Shown: in pieces, positions 43,035 to 51,499 of the stretch
How positions within the stretch are numbered: position 1 is the stretch's first letter
Layout of the letters: each line of letters begins with the position of its first letter
Assembly: GCF_013415905.1 (NCBI RefSeq)
Contig: NZ_CP058909.1
Location: forward strand, 1,488,001-1,552,000
DNA: 64,000 nt
From: Halosimplex pelagicum
GTDB lineage: Archaea > Halobacteriota > Halobacteria > Halobacteriales > Haloarculaceae
Direction: 5' to 3'
Translations under genes and position numbers: made by a program
The notes under the pieces: model-generated
What the model was told of the DNA's origin: nothing
The model's input: only the letters and a program-made list of their open reading frames with translations
Databases searched by the model: none

Positions 43035-43630
43035 GCGATGGCGGTCGACATGAGCGTGACCCAGCCGCCGAGGACGCCCGTGACCGCGGAGGCGAAGATG
43101 GGAGCGGAACAGCTGAGACAGGAGACGAAGCCGAGCGCGCCCGAGGTGACGACGCCGGTCGCGTCGACGATGGCCGCGTAGACGAGGTAGGTGAGCCCGA
43201 GGTAGCCGATCACGCGGTAGGGGACGACGGAGACGTAGAACGCCTCGGTGATCAGCCGGACGCGGGCCCAGCCCGGCGATCCGGCGCCGACGCTGAGTCC
43301 GAGGACGCCCTCGGGGATCGGGTGGTGGCCGCCGACGGTCAGCCCGATCAGGCCGGCCCAGTTGGCCAGCAACAGGAAGTAGCCGGCCGCGAGCCCGCCG
43401 GCGAGGAGGTGCCGCCGGGGCGGCGCCGACGGGGTCGGGGTGCGGTAGGCGGCGACGAGGACGGCGTCGATCCAGACGAACGGGTAGAGGACGTACCGCG
43501 GGACGGTGACGGTCCCCGGCGTCGCGAGGAAGTAGCCGGCGACGAGGACGCCCTCCAGCGCGACGACCGCGGCCAGCAGTCCCGCGCCGGTCGGCCAGGG
43601 GCGTGCGGTGCGGCGGGTCGAGTGGGCCAT
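42929..43630 (-). CDS. Multi-pass membrane protein near oxidase cluster
   Basis: A 233-residue protein with about seven hydrophobic segments (LLAAVVALEGVLVAGYFLA, HLLAGGLAAGYFLLLANWA, YLGLTYLVYAAIVDATGVV). The stretch GALGFVSCLSCSAPIFASAV has two cysteines near a helix that could bind copper or heme. It is probably a haloarchaeal family of unknown function that travels with oxidase genes. It ends by overlapping the 3' end of the WHy paralog. Confidence 0.65.
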   Translation of the reverse strand: MAHSTRRTARPWPTGAGLLAAVVALEGVLVAGYFLATPGTVTVPRYVLYPFVWIDAVLVAAYRTPTPSAPPRRHLLAGGLAAGYFLLLANWAGLIGLTVGGHHPIPEGVLGLSVGAGSPGWARVRLITEAFYVSVVPYRVIGYLGLTYLVYAAIVDATGVVTSGALGFVSCLSCSAPIFASAVTGVLGGWVTLMSTAIAYSVDISTVAFLASVALLYWRPGFPSLGSDGDGAG

Positions 43631-43634
43631 CCGG

Positions 43635-44066
43635 TCACCCGGTCGTGACGAGCACGACGGTGATGGCGACGACGGCGAGCAGGCCGGTCGCGACGGCGCT
43701 GCCCGCGGCCGCCTGCGCGCTCGGGCGGCCGTTGTCGCGCATCGCGAAGTAGACGCCGGCGACGAGGAAGGCGGCGACGAGGGCGACGACCGCGCCGATG
43801 ACCGCCGGGCCGGTGATCGCGCCGCCGGCGTAGGCCATCGCGCCGAACATGAACCCGAGCACGAGCACGACGTAGCCGGCCGTCCACGTGCTCGTCCGCC
43901 CGGCGAACTCGGACAGTCCCGAGGCCGGCCGCTCGCCCGCTGCGACCTCGGCGGCGACCCGGGGGACGTAGTGACGCCACTGGCGCGACCGGAGGACGAA
44001 CAGGACGACCCCGACCCCGAGCAGCCCCATCAACACCGTGCTCGCGAGGTAGGTCGTGTTGACCAT
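43635..44066 (-). CDS. Oxidase-cluster membrane protein
   Basis: A 143-residue protein with four helices: LASTVLMGLLGVGVVLFVL, WTAGYVVLVLGFMFGAMAY, VIGAVVALVAAFLVAGVYF and ATGLLAVVAITVVLVTTG. It starts MVNTTYLAST and stops four bases before the start of the next gene on the same strand, so the two are an operon. From memory, similar proteins are called cox cluster proteins in haloarchaea; the role is unknown. Confidence 0.65.
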   Translation of the reverse strand: MVNTTYLASTVLMGLLGVGVVLFVLRSRQWRHYVPRVAAEVAAGERPASGLSEFAGRTSTWTAGYVVLVLGFMFGAMAYAGGAITGPAVIGAVVALVAAFLVAGVYFAMRDNGRPSAQAAAGSAVATGLLAVVAITVVLVTTG

Positions 44067-44198
44067 GGTACGTGTCTACACATCACTTTTCAGCCGTAGT
44101 TTATAACTATTCTTTTAACCAAACCGAGGGGAACGCCGGCCCCGCCATGCGGCGCCGACGCCGACACGCTTTTTCGGGGCGCCGACACAGAAGGGACC

Positions 44199-44990
44199 AT
44201 GACCGACCGACCCGAAGCGGGCGAGGGCGACGGGGGCGACGCCGACGCGGAGTCGACCGAGGGGAACACCGAGCCGCCGGACCAGGCCACCGACGCACAG
44301 TCGACCGACGACGGCGTCGAAGTCGACGAAGCCGAAGCCGACGAGACCGAAGCCGACGAAACCGAAGCCGACGGCACCGGGTCGGCGGCGTCCCCGGCCG
44401 ACACCGACGCGGCGAGCCCCGTCGACGCGCCCGACCCGGATCTGCCGCCGGACGTGGCCAAATACGACCGCTTCAAGAAGATCGACGGCGGCACCTACGA
44501 CCGCGCCAACGACTTCCTGCGCGAGCGCACCTACATCACCGCCCGCGAGTGGGCCATCGCCCGGCTCTGTGCCGATTTCCGCACCGAGACCGGCGTCGAG
44601 ATGACGAAGATCGGCGAGAACCTCCCCGAGCTGGTCCCGTTCATGACCGACACGTACACGCCCCAAGCCGTCAATCAGGCCCGGGCCTCGTTCGAGGAGA
44701 AGGTCCGCAAGGCCGGCGCGACCTTCCTCTACGGGGCGATGTGCGACTTCTTCACCGCCGAGGAGCTGGACGACGTGATGTACGAGGCCACGGAGGTCGC
44801 GAAGTTCCTGCTGGAGGTCGAGGGCGTCGAGCTCTCCGTCGAGGAGGAACTGGCGGCCGAGGACGAGATCTCCGAGGTGATGCGCGAGGTGCGCGAGCAC
44901 TCCGCGGCGCTGCGCCACGACGAGGTTGAGTGCCCCGACTGCGGCCACCACTTCGAGGCCACCGCCGCCGACGCCGTCGACGACGACTGA
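44199..44990 (+). CDS. DUF5806-like haloarchaeal protein
   Basis: A 263-residue protein. The first 80 residues are a Glu/Asp/Ala/Thr tail with repeated EADETEADETEADG. The conserved part begins VAKYDRFKKIDGGTYDRAND and contains TYITAREWAIARLCADFRTE and TKIGENLPELVPFMTDTYTP. A short zinc site, ECPDCGHHFEAT, lies near the C-terminus. The helical core matches a haloarchaeal family (DUF5806) of unknown function; a DNA-binding role is possible given the helix-rich core. Confidence 0.75.
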   Translation: MTDRPEAGEGDGGDADAESTEGNTEPPDQATDAQSTDDGVEVDEAEADETEADETEADGTGSAASPADTDAASPVDAPDPDLPPDVAKYDRFKKIDGGTYDRANDFLRERTYITAREWAIARLCADFRTETGVEMTKIGENLPELVPFMTDTYTPQAVNQARASFEEKVRKAGATFLYGAMCDFFTAEELDDVMYEATEVAKFLLEVEGVELSVEEELAAEDEISEVMREVREHSAALRHDEVECPDCGHHFEATAADAVDDD

Positions 44991-45028
44991 GGCGGTCGGT
45001 CCCTCCCACGTTCCTGCCGCTGACGCCG

Positions 45029-45889
45029 TCACCGCGACAGCCGCAGGTCCTGTCTGACCGTCCGGCCGCTGTCGAGGCGCGTCCCCTGGCGAACGAGCAG
45101 GTCGACCGACTCGCCGCTGACCGCCAGACCGCGGTATCGGACGACGTGAGCGCGCCACGGCTCGCCGGCGGCTCGCCAGCTGTATCGCTGGCCGTCGTCC
45201 CGGAACTGCTCACTCTCGCTCTTCTGATCGGGGTCGGGCGGGACCACCAGCACCGCCCCCTCCACGTCGTCGGCACTGCGGGTCGACCCGTTCCGGTGTC
45301 CGTCGACGGCGACGACAAGCGCGTCGCGCAGCGACACCAGATTACGAGCCACGAACGCGTCGAACGCCGACGCGCGGTCCCAGTGCGGTACCAGCGAGAC
45401 GGCATCGACGGACGCGTCGACCGACGACGAGTCCAGCGCCGACGCGACCGCCGACCGCTCGACCGCCGCCGTCGGGGGCGCGCCGTGGAGCTGGGGAACT
45501 TCCCCGGGGCCGCCGCTCGGGATTCCGTCGTACAGCAGCGTGGCGCCAGCACCCGGTGTCCGGGCGCCGAGCCGGTGGCCGTCGAGCGCCGCCGCGAGGG
45601 ACTCCCCGTCGGACCCGGTCGCCGCGGTGACGCCGAGTACGTCGACGGTCAGCTCTCCCTCGGCGAGCGTCGGCGTCGCCAGGAGGAGCTGTTCGACGAC
45701 CGCGTCGCCGCCCCGGACCGACCGGGAGTTGCGAGCCCGATACGTCCGGCCGGACTCGACGTCCGCCCGCCGCGTCGACGGGGGATCCGGCGAGCGGTCG
45801 GTACCGAGCGCGAGAGCTACCCCGCCGACCGCGGCCGTGCCGACGCCGGCGAGGACCGCACGCCGCGAGCGCCAGGTCCCGTCCGTCAT
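45029..45889 (-). CDS. Twin-arginine exported protein of unknown function
   Basis: A 286-residue protein with an N-terminal twin-arginine signal, WRSRRAVLAGVGTAAVGGVAL, and no lipobox, so secreted or N-terminally anchored. The mature part has VEQLLLATPTLAEGELTVDV and ALVVAVDGHRNGSTRSADDV, with no recognised domain. It may bind ligands. The upstream space has no clear promoter. Confidence 0.6.
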   Translation of the reverse strand: MTDGTWRSRRAVLAGVGTAAVGGVALALGTDRSPDPPSTRRADVESGRTYRARNSRSVRGGDAVVEQLLLATPTLAEGELTVDVLGVTAATGSDGESLAAALDGHRLGARTPGAGATLLYDGIPSGGPGEVPQLHGAPPTAAVERSAVASALDSSSVDASVDAVSLVPHWDRASAFDAFVARNLVSLRDALVVAVDGHRNGSTRSADDVEGAVLVVPPDPDQKSESEQFRDDGQRYSWRAAGEPWRAHVVRYRGLAVSGESVDLLVRQGTRLDSGRTVRQDLRLSR

Positions 45890-46035
45890 GCCTCGACGTT
45901 CGGTTCGCTGTCAATAAAGGGTTCAGTTCCCCATCCGTCGCGCACGGTCTCGGCGACGGCCCACGGCGACGCCACCCGCTCCGCCGATCCCCCGTCGACT
46001 GAACGCTTTTCACCGCTCCGGACGGATCGCCGCGT

Positions 46036-46428
46036 ATGGACACCGCCCGACGCGTCGTCCTCCTCGAAGTCGGTATGGGAGCCATCTGGATCGCGCTCGG
46101 CGTCCTGAACGTCGGCGTCGCGGGGCTGCGCGAGGCGTGGTGGGTCGCGCTCGCGGCGGCGGTCACGACGGTCGCCGTCACGTACACCGACGAGCACGAC
46201 CTGCTCGGCTGGAGCGACTGGCGGCGCTACGCCGCGGCGATCGTCGCCGTCGTCGCCATCGCAGTCGCCGTCGGCGTCGTCGCCATCGCGACGGATCTGG
46301 TCGTTCTGACGGTCGTCAGCGGCGGGCTCGCGGGGATGGGCGCCGGCCTGCTCGGCTACCGGTTCGTCTACGGCGTCGTCCGGCCGGTACCGGAGTCGCG
46401 ACTCGGCGCCGGGAAGCGATCGGTCTGA
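46036..46428 (+). CDS. Small membrane protein, paralog 1
   Basis: A 130-residue protein with four hydrophobic segments (ARRVVLLEVGMGAIWIALGVL, EAWWVALAAAVTTVAVTY, AAIVAVVAIAVAVGVVAIA). It ends YRFVYGVVRPVPESRLGAG, a tail repeated in the next gene (YRFAFGVVRPVPQRRLARA). The function is unknown. Confidence 0.65.
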   Translation: MDTARRVVLLEVGMGAIWIALGVLNVGVAGLREAWWVALAAAVTTVAVTYTDEHDLLGWSDWRRYAAAIVAVVAIAVAVGVVAIATDLVVLTVVSGGLAGMGAGLLGYRFVYGVVRPVPESRLGAGKRSV

Positions 46429-46441
46429 GCCCGTGCGCACG

Positions 46442-46450
46442 TTTATACAC
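46442..46450 (+). promoter_or_regulatory. TATA box for membrane paralog 2
   Basis: TTTATACAC lies about 26 bp before the ATG at 46472. This decides the start against an in-frame ATG at 46433, which lies upstream of the box. Confidence 0.55.
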
Positions 46451-46471
46451 GAAGGAGGGGGCAATCCCGGT

Positions 46472-46852
46472 ATGGTCGACGAGCGGCGGATCGTGACTAC
46501 CGACCTACTCGGTGGATTCGTGACGCTGGCTATCGGGCTACGGGGACCGGACCTCGACCCGCTCGCCTCAGTTTGGTGGACCGGAGTGCTCGCTCTCTTG
46601 GCCTTGGGTGGGACGTACTATGGGCTCGAACACGGGCCGCTCGAACGGGTCACTCACGGCTGGTTTGTCCTCCTGGCTGTCGAGGCGACCGTCTTCGTCG
46701 CGGCAGTCCTCGCAAGCGGGCAGGCCATCGACACGGTGCTCCGTGGCGTGTTCGTCGGCAGTGGGGCAGGACAGGTGGTCTACCGGTTCGCCTTCGGCGT
46801 CGTTCGGCCTGTTCCCCAGCGGCGCCTCGCCCGGGCGGTGAACCGCTTCTGA
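46472..46852 (+). CDS. Small membrane protein, paralog 2
   Basis: A 126-residue protein starting MVDERRIVTTDLLGGFVTLA, with four hydrophobic segments and the shared tail VVYRFAFGVVRPVPQRRLAR. It is a diverged copy of the gene 43 bases upstream, with its own promoter. The TATA position supports this ATG. Confidence 0.65.
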   Translation: MVDERRIVTTDLLGGFVTLAIGLRGPDLDPLASVWWTGVLALLALGGTYYGLEHGPLERVTHGWFVLLAVEATVFVAAVLASGQAIDTVLRGVFVGSGAGQVVYRFAFGVVRPVPQRRLARAVNRF

Positions 46853-46866
46853 CGACGGCTGCCGGC

Positions 46867-48285
46867 TCAGCGCTCCTCGTCGGGCGGCTCCTCGACGACT
46901 TCGGCGGCCAGGTCGGCGATGGACTCGGTCTCGTCGCCGCGGGAGAGCCGTCCCCCCTCCGATCCGCGCTCGTCGCGGCCGCCGGCCGCGGTGCGGACGT
47001 TCCGGCCGACGGCGTCGCCGAAGGTCTCGCTTTCGCCGCCGGGACGGTCGCCGGCGTCCCGCTCGTAGACGACCGAACCCCGGACGAGCGTGAGTTCGGG
47101 GAAGACGGCCTCGCGGCCCTCGAAGGGGGTCCAGTCGCACTTGGTGTGCAGGCGGTCGGCGCGGATCGGGTGGGTCTTCCCGGGGTCAACCAGCACGAGG
47201 TCGGCGTCCATCCCCTCCGCGACGCGGCCCTTGTTCGGCAGATCGAACACGTCGGCGGGGTTGGCGGCGGTCAGGTCCCGGACGCGCTCGTAGGTCAGGT
47301 CGCCGGTGCGGGCGTCGGCCAGGAGGAGCGGGAGCGCGGTCTCGACGCCGGGGACCCCCGACGGGGCGTCCCAGATCTCGGCGTCTTTCTCGTCGGCGGT
47401 GTGGGGCGCGTGGTCCGTCGCGACCATGTCGACGGTGCCGTCGACGACGCGGTCGTAGACGCGCTGTCGGCGCTTCTCGCGGCGCAGCGGCGGGTTCATC
47501 CGCCCGTGTGTCCCCAGCTCGCGCAGGTCGTTGCGCGAGAGGTACATGTGGTGGGGCGTGACCTCGCAGGTCATCCCGGCGTCGGCGGCGATGTCGATGC
47601 CCCGCGGCGTGGAGGTGTGGGCGACGTGGATCGTCGTGTCGCGCTCGGCGGCGACCTCGCAGGCCCGCCCGACGGCGGCGGCCTCGGCGCGGGCGGTGCG
47701 GTAGGCGCTCCAGGCGTCGGCGTCGTCGCGCTCCTGGGCGGAGACGTTGAACAGGCCGGCGTCCTCGGCGTGGACGGTGACGGTCACGTCGCGGGCGTCG
47801 GCCTCGGCGAGCGCGTCGAGGAACAGGGGCTCCTCGATGCCCATGTTGCCCGTCGAGTCGGCGAGGAAGACCTCGCCCAGGGCGAAGATGTCGCGGTCGA
47901 GCAGCGAGTCGGGGTCCCAGTCGGCGGTGACGCCGCCGTTGAGGCCGAAGTCGACCAGCGAGTCGGCCGCCAGCGCGGCCTTCTCGTCGAAGGCGGCGCC
48001 GTCGACGGTCGGCGGCGAGGTGTTGGGCTGGTCGACGACGGTCGTCACGCCGCCGGCGGCCGCGCTGGCCGAGCCCGTCGTCCAGTCCTCCTTGTGCGAG
48101 TCGCCGGGCTCGCGGAAGTGGACGTGGGCGTCGATCATCCCCGGGAGCAGGCGTTTCCCGGTCGCGTCGACCGTCCGCTCGTCCTCCCGGACACCCAGGT
48201 CCTCCCCGACCGCGGCGACCGTCTCGCCCGACACGCGGACGTCCCGCCGCCGGCCGTCCGCGAGCGTCGCGTTCCGGAACAGCAT
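46867..48285 (-). CDS. pyrC: Dihydroorotase
   Basis: Dihydroorotase makes dihydroorotate from carbamoyl aspartate in pyrimidine synthesis. The 472-residue protein has the metal motif IDAHVHFREPG (His54 and His56), the later Zn ligands in VTVHAEDAG and IHVAHTSTPRG, and the catalytic Asp in VATDHAPHT. The type is the amidohydrolase with DHOase/allantoinase-like length. Allantoinase is an alternative, but there are no purine genes beside it. The C-terminal 55 residues are acidic and Arg-rich, longer than usual. Confidence 0.9.
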   Translation of the reverse strand: MLFRNATLADGRRRDVRVSGETVAAVGEDLGVREDERTVDATGKRLLPGMIDAHVHFREPGDSHKEDWTTGSASAAAGGVTTVVDQPNTSPPTVDGAAFDEKAALAADSLVDFGLNGGVTADWDPDSLLDRDIFALGEVFLADSTGNMGIEEPLFLDALAEADARDVTVTVHAEDAGLFNVSAQERDDADAWSAYRTARAEAAAVGRACEVAAERDTTIHVAHTSTPRGIDIAADAGMTCEVTPHHMYLSRNDLRELGTHGRMNPPLRREKRRQRVYDRVVDGTVDMVATDHAPHTADEKDAEIWDAPSGVPGVETALPLLLADARTGDLTYERVRDLTAANPADVFDLPNKGRVAEGMDADLVLVDPGKTHPIRADRLHTKCDWTPFEGREAVFPELTLVRGSVVYERDAGDRPGGESETFGDAVGRNVRTAAGGRDERGSEGGRLSRGDETESIADLAAEVVEEPPDEER

Positions 48286-48365
48286 ACCTCACCTCGAACG
48301 CCCGGTACCCTAAGTTCCGTGGTTTCCTGCAGGCTCGATGGCACGTGTTCGGCGGTGAGCGGAGC

Positions 48366-49064
48366 TTAGCCGACCCGTTGGACCGACGTGTCCCCCGCTG
48401 CCTCGTCGACCAGCGCCCCCTCGACCGCATCGACGACCGCGTCCGGGTCGGCCCGGCCGTCCGCCCGCGCGACGCTCCCGACCGTCTCGGGGTCGAAGGA
48501 CACGTCGAGCGCCCGATAGACAGGGTCGAGAACCGACGCGATCGCCCCGTGGTCGCGGACGACCAGCACGCCCGCGACGACGGCCGCGTCGGCGCGCACC
48601 CGCTGGGCCAGGCCGGCGAGCTTCCGCGGCCGCCCGCCGCAGTCGGCCCGGACTGAGTGGGTCCCCGGGCAAAAGGAGTCGGGCGGTTCGCCCTCGCGGG
48701 CGTCGACGCCCAGCGAACCTAGGGCGTCGAGCAGGTCGGCCGCCGCCGCGTCGTAGCGATCCTGAAGTCCCGAGCGCGAGTCCGTCACCGGCGTCACGCG
48801 CGCGAACGCGACCGTCGACCCCGTGTAGGCGACGGCGCGGCCGCCGACCTCCCGCTCGACCGGCGGGAACCCGCGCTCGTCGGCGAGTTCGCGAGCGCGG
48901 TCGTACCCCTCGGCGCGAGCGTCGCGGCGGCCGAACGCGACCTGCCGGTGGGGTCGCCAGACCCGCACCGCGGGCTCGCGGTCGGCGGCGACGCGCTCGA
49001 CCAGCCGCTCCGAGACCGCGCGGTCGCCGTCGATAGTATCGGCCCGACCGCGGTAGACGCGCAT
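48366..49064 (-). CDS. Lipoate-protein ligase A-like protein
   Basis: A 232-residue biotin/lipoate ligase-fold protein. The sequence RVWRPHRQVAFGRRDARAEGY and EREVGGRAVAYTGSTVAFA match the substrate-binding half, and CGGRPRKLAGLAQR contains the active-site lysine (K in RKLAG). It attaches lipoate or octanoate to acyl-carrier or dehydrogenase domains. The protein is intact. A broken copy of its first 66 codons lies 0.9 kb upstream (49736-49936). Confidence 0.82.
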   Translation of the reverse strand: MRVYRGRADTIDGDRAVSERLVERVAADREPAVRVWRPHRQVAFGRRDARAEGYDRARELADERGFPPVEREVGGRAVAYTGSTVAFARVTPVTDSRSGLQDRYDAAAADLLDALGSLGVDAREGEPPDSFCPGTHSVRADCGGRPRKLAGLAQRVRADAAVVAGVLVVRDHGAIASVLDPVYRALDVSFDPETVGSVARADGRADPDAVVDAVEGALVDEAAGDTSVQRVG

Positions 49065-49106
49065 ACCGGGCCTGAGGGCGGCCGCGGAAAAACGCCTCCG
49101 GTCCCG

Positions 49107-49571
49107 TCACTCCCCGCCGTAGAGGCCGTACCACCCGCCGAGAGCGGTGACCACGAGTCCGGCGAAGAAACTGACACCTCCCAGCACCAGCGGAGCGGCG
49201 ACGAAGCCGCCGGTGCCCCAGGTCCGGCTGAGGCGGTACCACGTCGAGCCGTCGCGCACGTAGACCGCCTCGGGCGAGGACTCCAGCGCCGGGTACAGCG
49301 TCTCGTCGATCACCGTCGTGCGGGTCCGAACGACCCCGCCTCCGTCCCCGGCGCCGGCGTCCCGGATCTCGGCGACGACGGCGTCGGGGACTGCCGAGGC
49401 GTTCACCGTCGTCGGACTGCCCCACGACGCGTTCTCCGGCGGCGGCTCGTCGGTCCAGACCTGGAAGCTGACCGGGTCGCCGGTGGGCGCCTGGAACTGA
49501 GCGAGCGCCGGGGCGGCCATCAGTCCCACGCCGACGAGAACGGCCGCGAGGGCGGCGGTGCGCCGGTCCAC
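49107..49571 (-). CDS. Membrane-anchored secreted protein
   Basis: A 154-residue protein with an N-terminal signal (VDRRTAALAAVLVGVGLMAA) and a C-terminal membrane helix (GFVAAPLVLGGVSFFAGLVV). I chose the GTG at 49571 because a TATA element, ATATTA on the minus strand (49595-49600), is 26 bp upstream; a longer frame from 49661 would begin inside the promoter. The central part, FQVWTDEPPPENASWGSPTT, has no known domain. Confidence 0.6.
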   Translation of the reverse strand: MDRRTAALAAVLVGVGLMAAPALAQFQAPTGDPVSFQVWTDEPPPENASWGSPTTVNASAVPDAVVAEIRDAGAGDGGGVVRTRTTVIDETLYPALESSPEAVYVRDGSTWYRLSRTWGTGGFVAAPLVLGGVSFFAGLVVTALGGWYGLYGGE

Positions 49572-49598
49572 GTTCCGGGCGAGAAGCGCAACCGTAAT

Positions 49599-49740
49599 AT
49601 GTCTTCTTCTCTGACAGTCGCCGCGGGCGACACCTACGCCGTCCTCGATCGGCCCGTCCATCCGGCGCCGGGCGAGCGCTTCGCCGGCCTCGCCGCGACG
49701 GACGGCGACGGCGACCCCCTGGGCGTCCTCGACGGCGGGC
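49599..49740 (+). pseudogene. Plus-strand gene fragment at duplication junction
   Basis: ATG at 49599 opens a coding-like stretch, MSSSLTVAAGDTYAVLDRPV then ERFAGLAATDGDGDPLGVLDGG. It is cut at about 49740, where the sequence becomes the reverse of the partial lipoate-ligase copy. The first 46 codons have normal codon use. It is probably the beginning of a lost gene. Identity unknown. Confidence 0.4.
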
Positions 49741-49936
49741 TCCCGCGCTCGTCGGCGAGTTCGCGAGCGCGGTCGTACCTCTCGGCGCGAGCGTCGCGGC
49801 GGCCGAACGCGACCTGCCGGTGGGGCCGCCAGACCCGCACCGCGGGCTCGCGGTCGGCGGCGACGCGCTCGACGACTCGGTCGGAGACCGCGCGGTCGGC
49901 CTCGATGGAGTCCTCCCGCCCGCGGTAGACGCGCAT
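49736..49936 (-). pseudogene. Truncated copy of the lipoate-ligase-like gene
   Basis: MRVYRGREDSIEADRAVSDR and the following 46 residues copy the start of the intact gene at 48366-49064, with only scattered differences (SEGE/IE, ADREPAVRVWRPHRQVAFGRRDARA identical). At the DNA level the shared part covers about 200 bases. Identity stops at ADERG, where the intact gene continues FPPVER and this copy runs into unrelated sequence. It is a partial duplication that ended in rearrangement. Confidence 0.75.
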
Positions 49937-50023
49937 ACCCCGACTTCGGGGCAGTATCGGCAAAACGGTCCCGGTCGTCGCTCCCGGCGGCGGAGGCGGG
50001 CCCGCCGGGAGCGCGACGCGTCG

Positions 50024-51172
50024 TCAGTCCGCGGCCTCGCCCGACAGCACCGTCCGGTAGCGCCGCCCGGCGTCGTCGTCAGCGTCGATGGCGTCGGCGA
50101 TCCGCGCGGAGACCCAGCGGTCGGCCTCGGCGGGCGGGTCGGCCGGCTCGACCCCGGCCGACCGGAGCCCGGCCGGGAGGAATCGCTCGTAGACGGGGAG
50201 TCGCTCCGAGAGCGGGACGCCCGCGTAGTCGGCGATGTCTTCGAGTTCGCGCAGGGCGGGCCAGGCGTAGTCGGGGTTGATGTGGTCGTCGGTGACCGGG
50301 GAGACGCCGCCCAGGTCGTCGACGCCGCAGTCGAGCACGTCGCGGACGGGCGCGAGGTTGGGCGGCACCTGTACGGAGACCTCCTCCGGCAGGGCGAAGC
50401 GAGCCATCGCGACCGCGCGGCGCAGCGTCTCGACGCCCGGCGAGCCGTCCGTCCAGCGCTCGTTCTCCCGGACGGGCTGGACGATCACCTCCTGGATATG
50501 GTCGTAGCGCTCGTGCAACTCGCGGATGGCCAGCAGGCTCTCGGCGCGGTCGGCCCAGTCCTCGCCGATGCCGAGGAGGATGCCCGTCGTGAACGGGACG
50601 CCGAGTTCGCCGGCGGTTCGGATGGTGTGCAGGCGCTGGCCGGGGTTCTTCGCGCGGGGGCCGCCGTGAGCCCGCACGTCGGCGGTCGTTTCGAGCATCA
50701 CGCCCATGCTGGCGTTCACGTCGGCGACGGTGGCCAGCTGCTCGCGCGTCTGGTCGCCGGGGTTGGCGTGGGGGAGCAGGCCCTCCTCCAGAGCGATCTC
50801 ACAGACCTCCCGGAGGTAGGTGTGGATCGAGTCGTGGCCCCACTCGGCGAGCTGGTCGTGGACGGCGGTGTAGCGGTCGTCGGGGTCGTCGCCGAAGGTG
50901 AACAGGGCCTCCGTACAGCCGACGTCGGCGCCGCGGCGGACGACCGCGCGCACGTCCTCGGGGGACATGAGTTCGGCCTGGCCGGGCGGGTCGTAGTAGG
51001 TGCAGTAGGTGCAGGTGTACCGGCAGGCGGTCGTCAGCGGGACGAACACGTTGCGGGCGAAGGTGAGTTCGTCGGCGGCCGCAACGTCGTCGGGGGCGAC
51101 CGCGAGCAGGCGCTCGACGGCGGCGGGGTCGGGGTCGACGGCCACGTCGTACTCGTCGGCGCCGGGGATCAC
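50024..51172 (-). CDS. cofG: FO synthase subunit CofG (7,8-didemethyl-8-hydroxy-5-deazariboflavin synthase)
   Basis: CofG is the radical-SAM half that, with CofH, makes the F420 precursor FO. The 382-residue protein starts at GTG with MIPGADEYDVAVD and carries the radical SAM motif CRYTCTYC (Cys50, Cys54, Cys57). TGILLGIGEDW, NPGDQTREQLATV and VQVPPNLAP match the CofG family. The GTG was chosen because the frame upstream is Arg/Pro-rich and non-conserved. It is separated from cofC by 327 bases that hold no gene. Confidence 0.93.
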   Translation of the reverse strand: MIPGADEYDVAVDPDPAAVERLLAVAPDDVAAADELTFARNVFVPLTTACRYTCTYCTYYDPPGQAELMSPEDVRAVVRRGADVGCTEALFTFGDDPDDRYTAVHDQLAEWGHDSIHTYLREVCEIALEEGLLPHANPGDQTREQLATVADVNASMGVMLETTADVRAHGGPRAKNPGQRLHTIRTAGELGVPFTTGILLGIGEDWADRAESLLAIRELHERYDHIQEVIVQPVRENERWTDGSPGVETLRRAVAMARFALPEEVSVQVPPNLAPVRDVLDCGVDDLGGVSPVTDDHINPDYAWPALRELEDIADYAGVPLSERLPVYERFLPAGLRSAGVEPADPPAEADRWVSARIADAIDADDDAGRRYRTVLSGEAAD

Positions 51173-51499
51173 ACTCCCCCGTCCACGTTCGACCGGCAAA
51201 GCGTTGACGCTCCCGGAGACGCGCGAGCGCGGTGTCGAAGTAGCCAGCGGGGTGGAGGTCCGCCGAGCGGTGGGTCGGGTCCGCCGAACTGCCGCGAACA
51301 ATGGAACGGCCGGCGGCGGACCCGTGGACCGCCGACCGCGGAACGGCCAGCCGTGCCCCCGGGTCGGGGCGTCTGGGAGCGGAACCGACGACGCAGTCCT
51401 GGCGCGGGCGCGAGGCGCGACCCGTCTGCACGGGACCGACCCGCGCATGTGGATCGTTGTCTCACCGCATGAAAACCGTTGTCCGAATTTCGTTCGGGT
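51173..51499. other. Gap between cofC and cofG
   Basis: The 327 bases contain no open frame with codon bias like the neighbours and no obvious hairpin. It may hold the promoter of cofG, but I see no clear TATA element. Confidence 0.35.
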
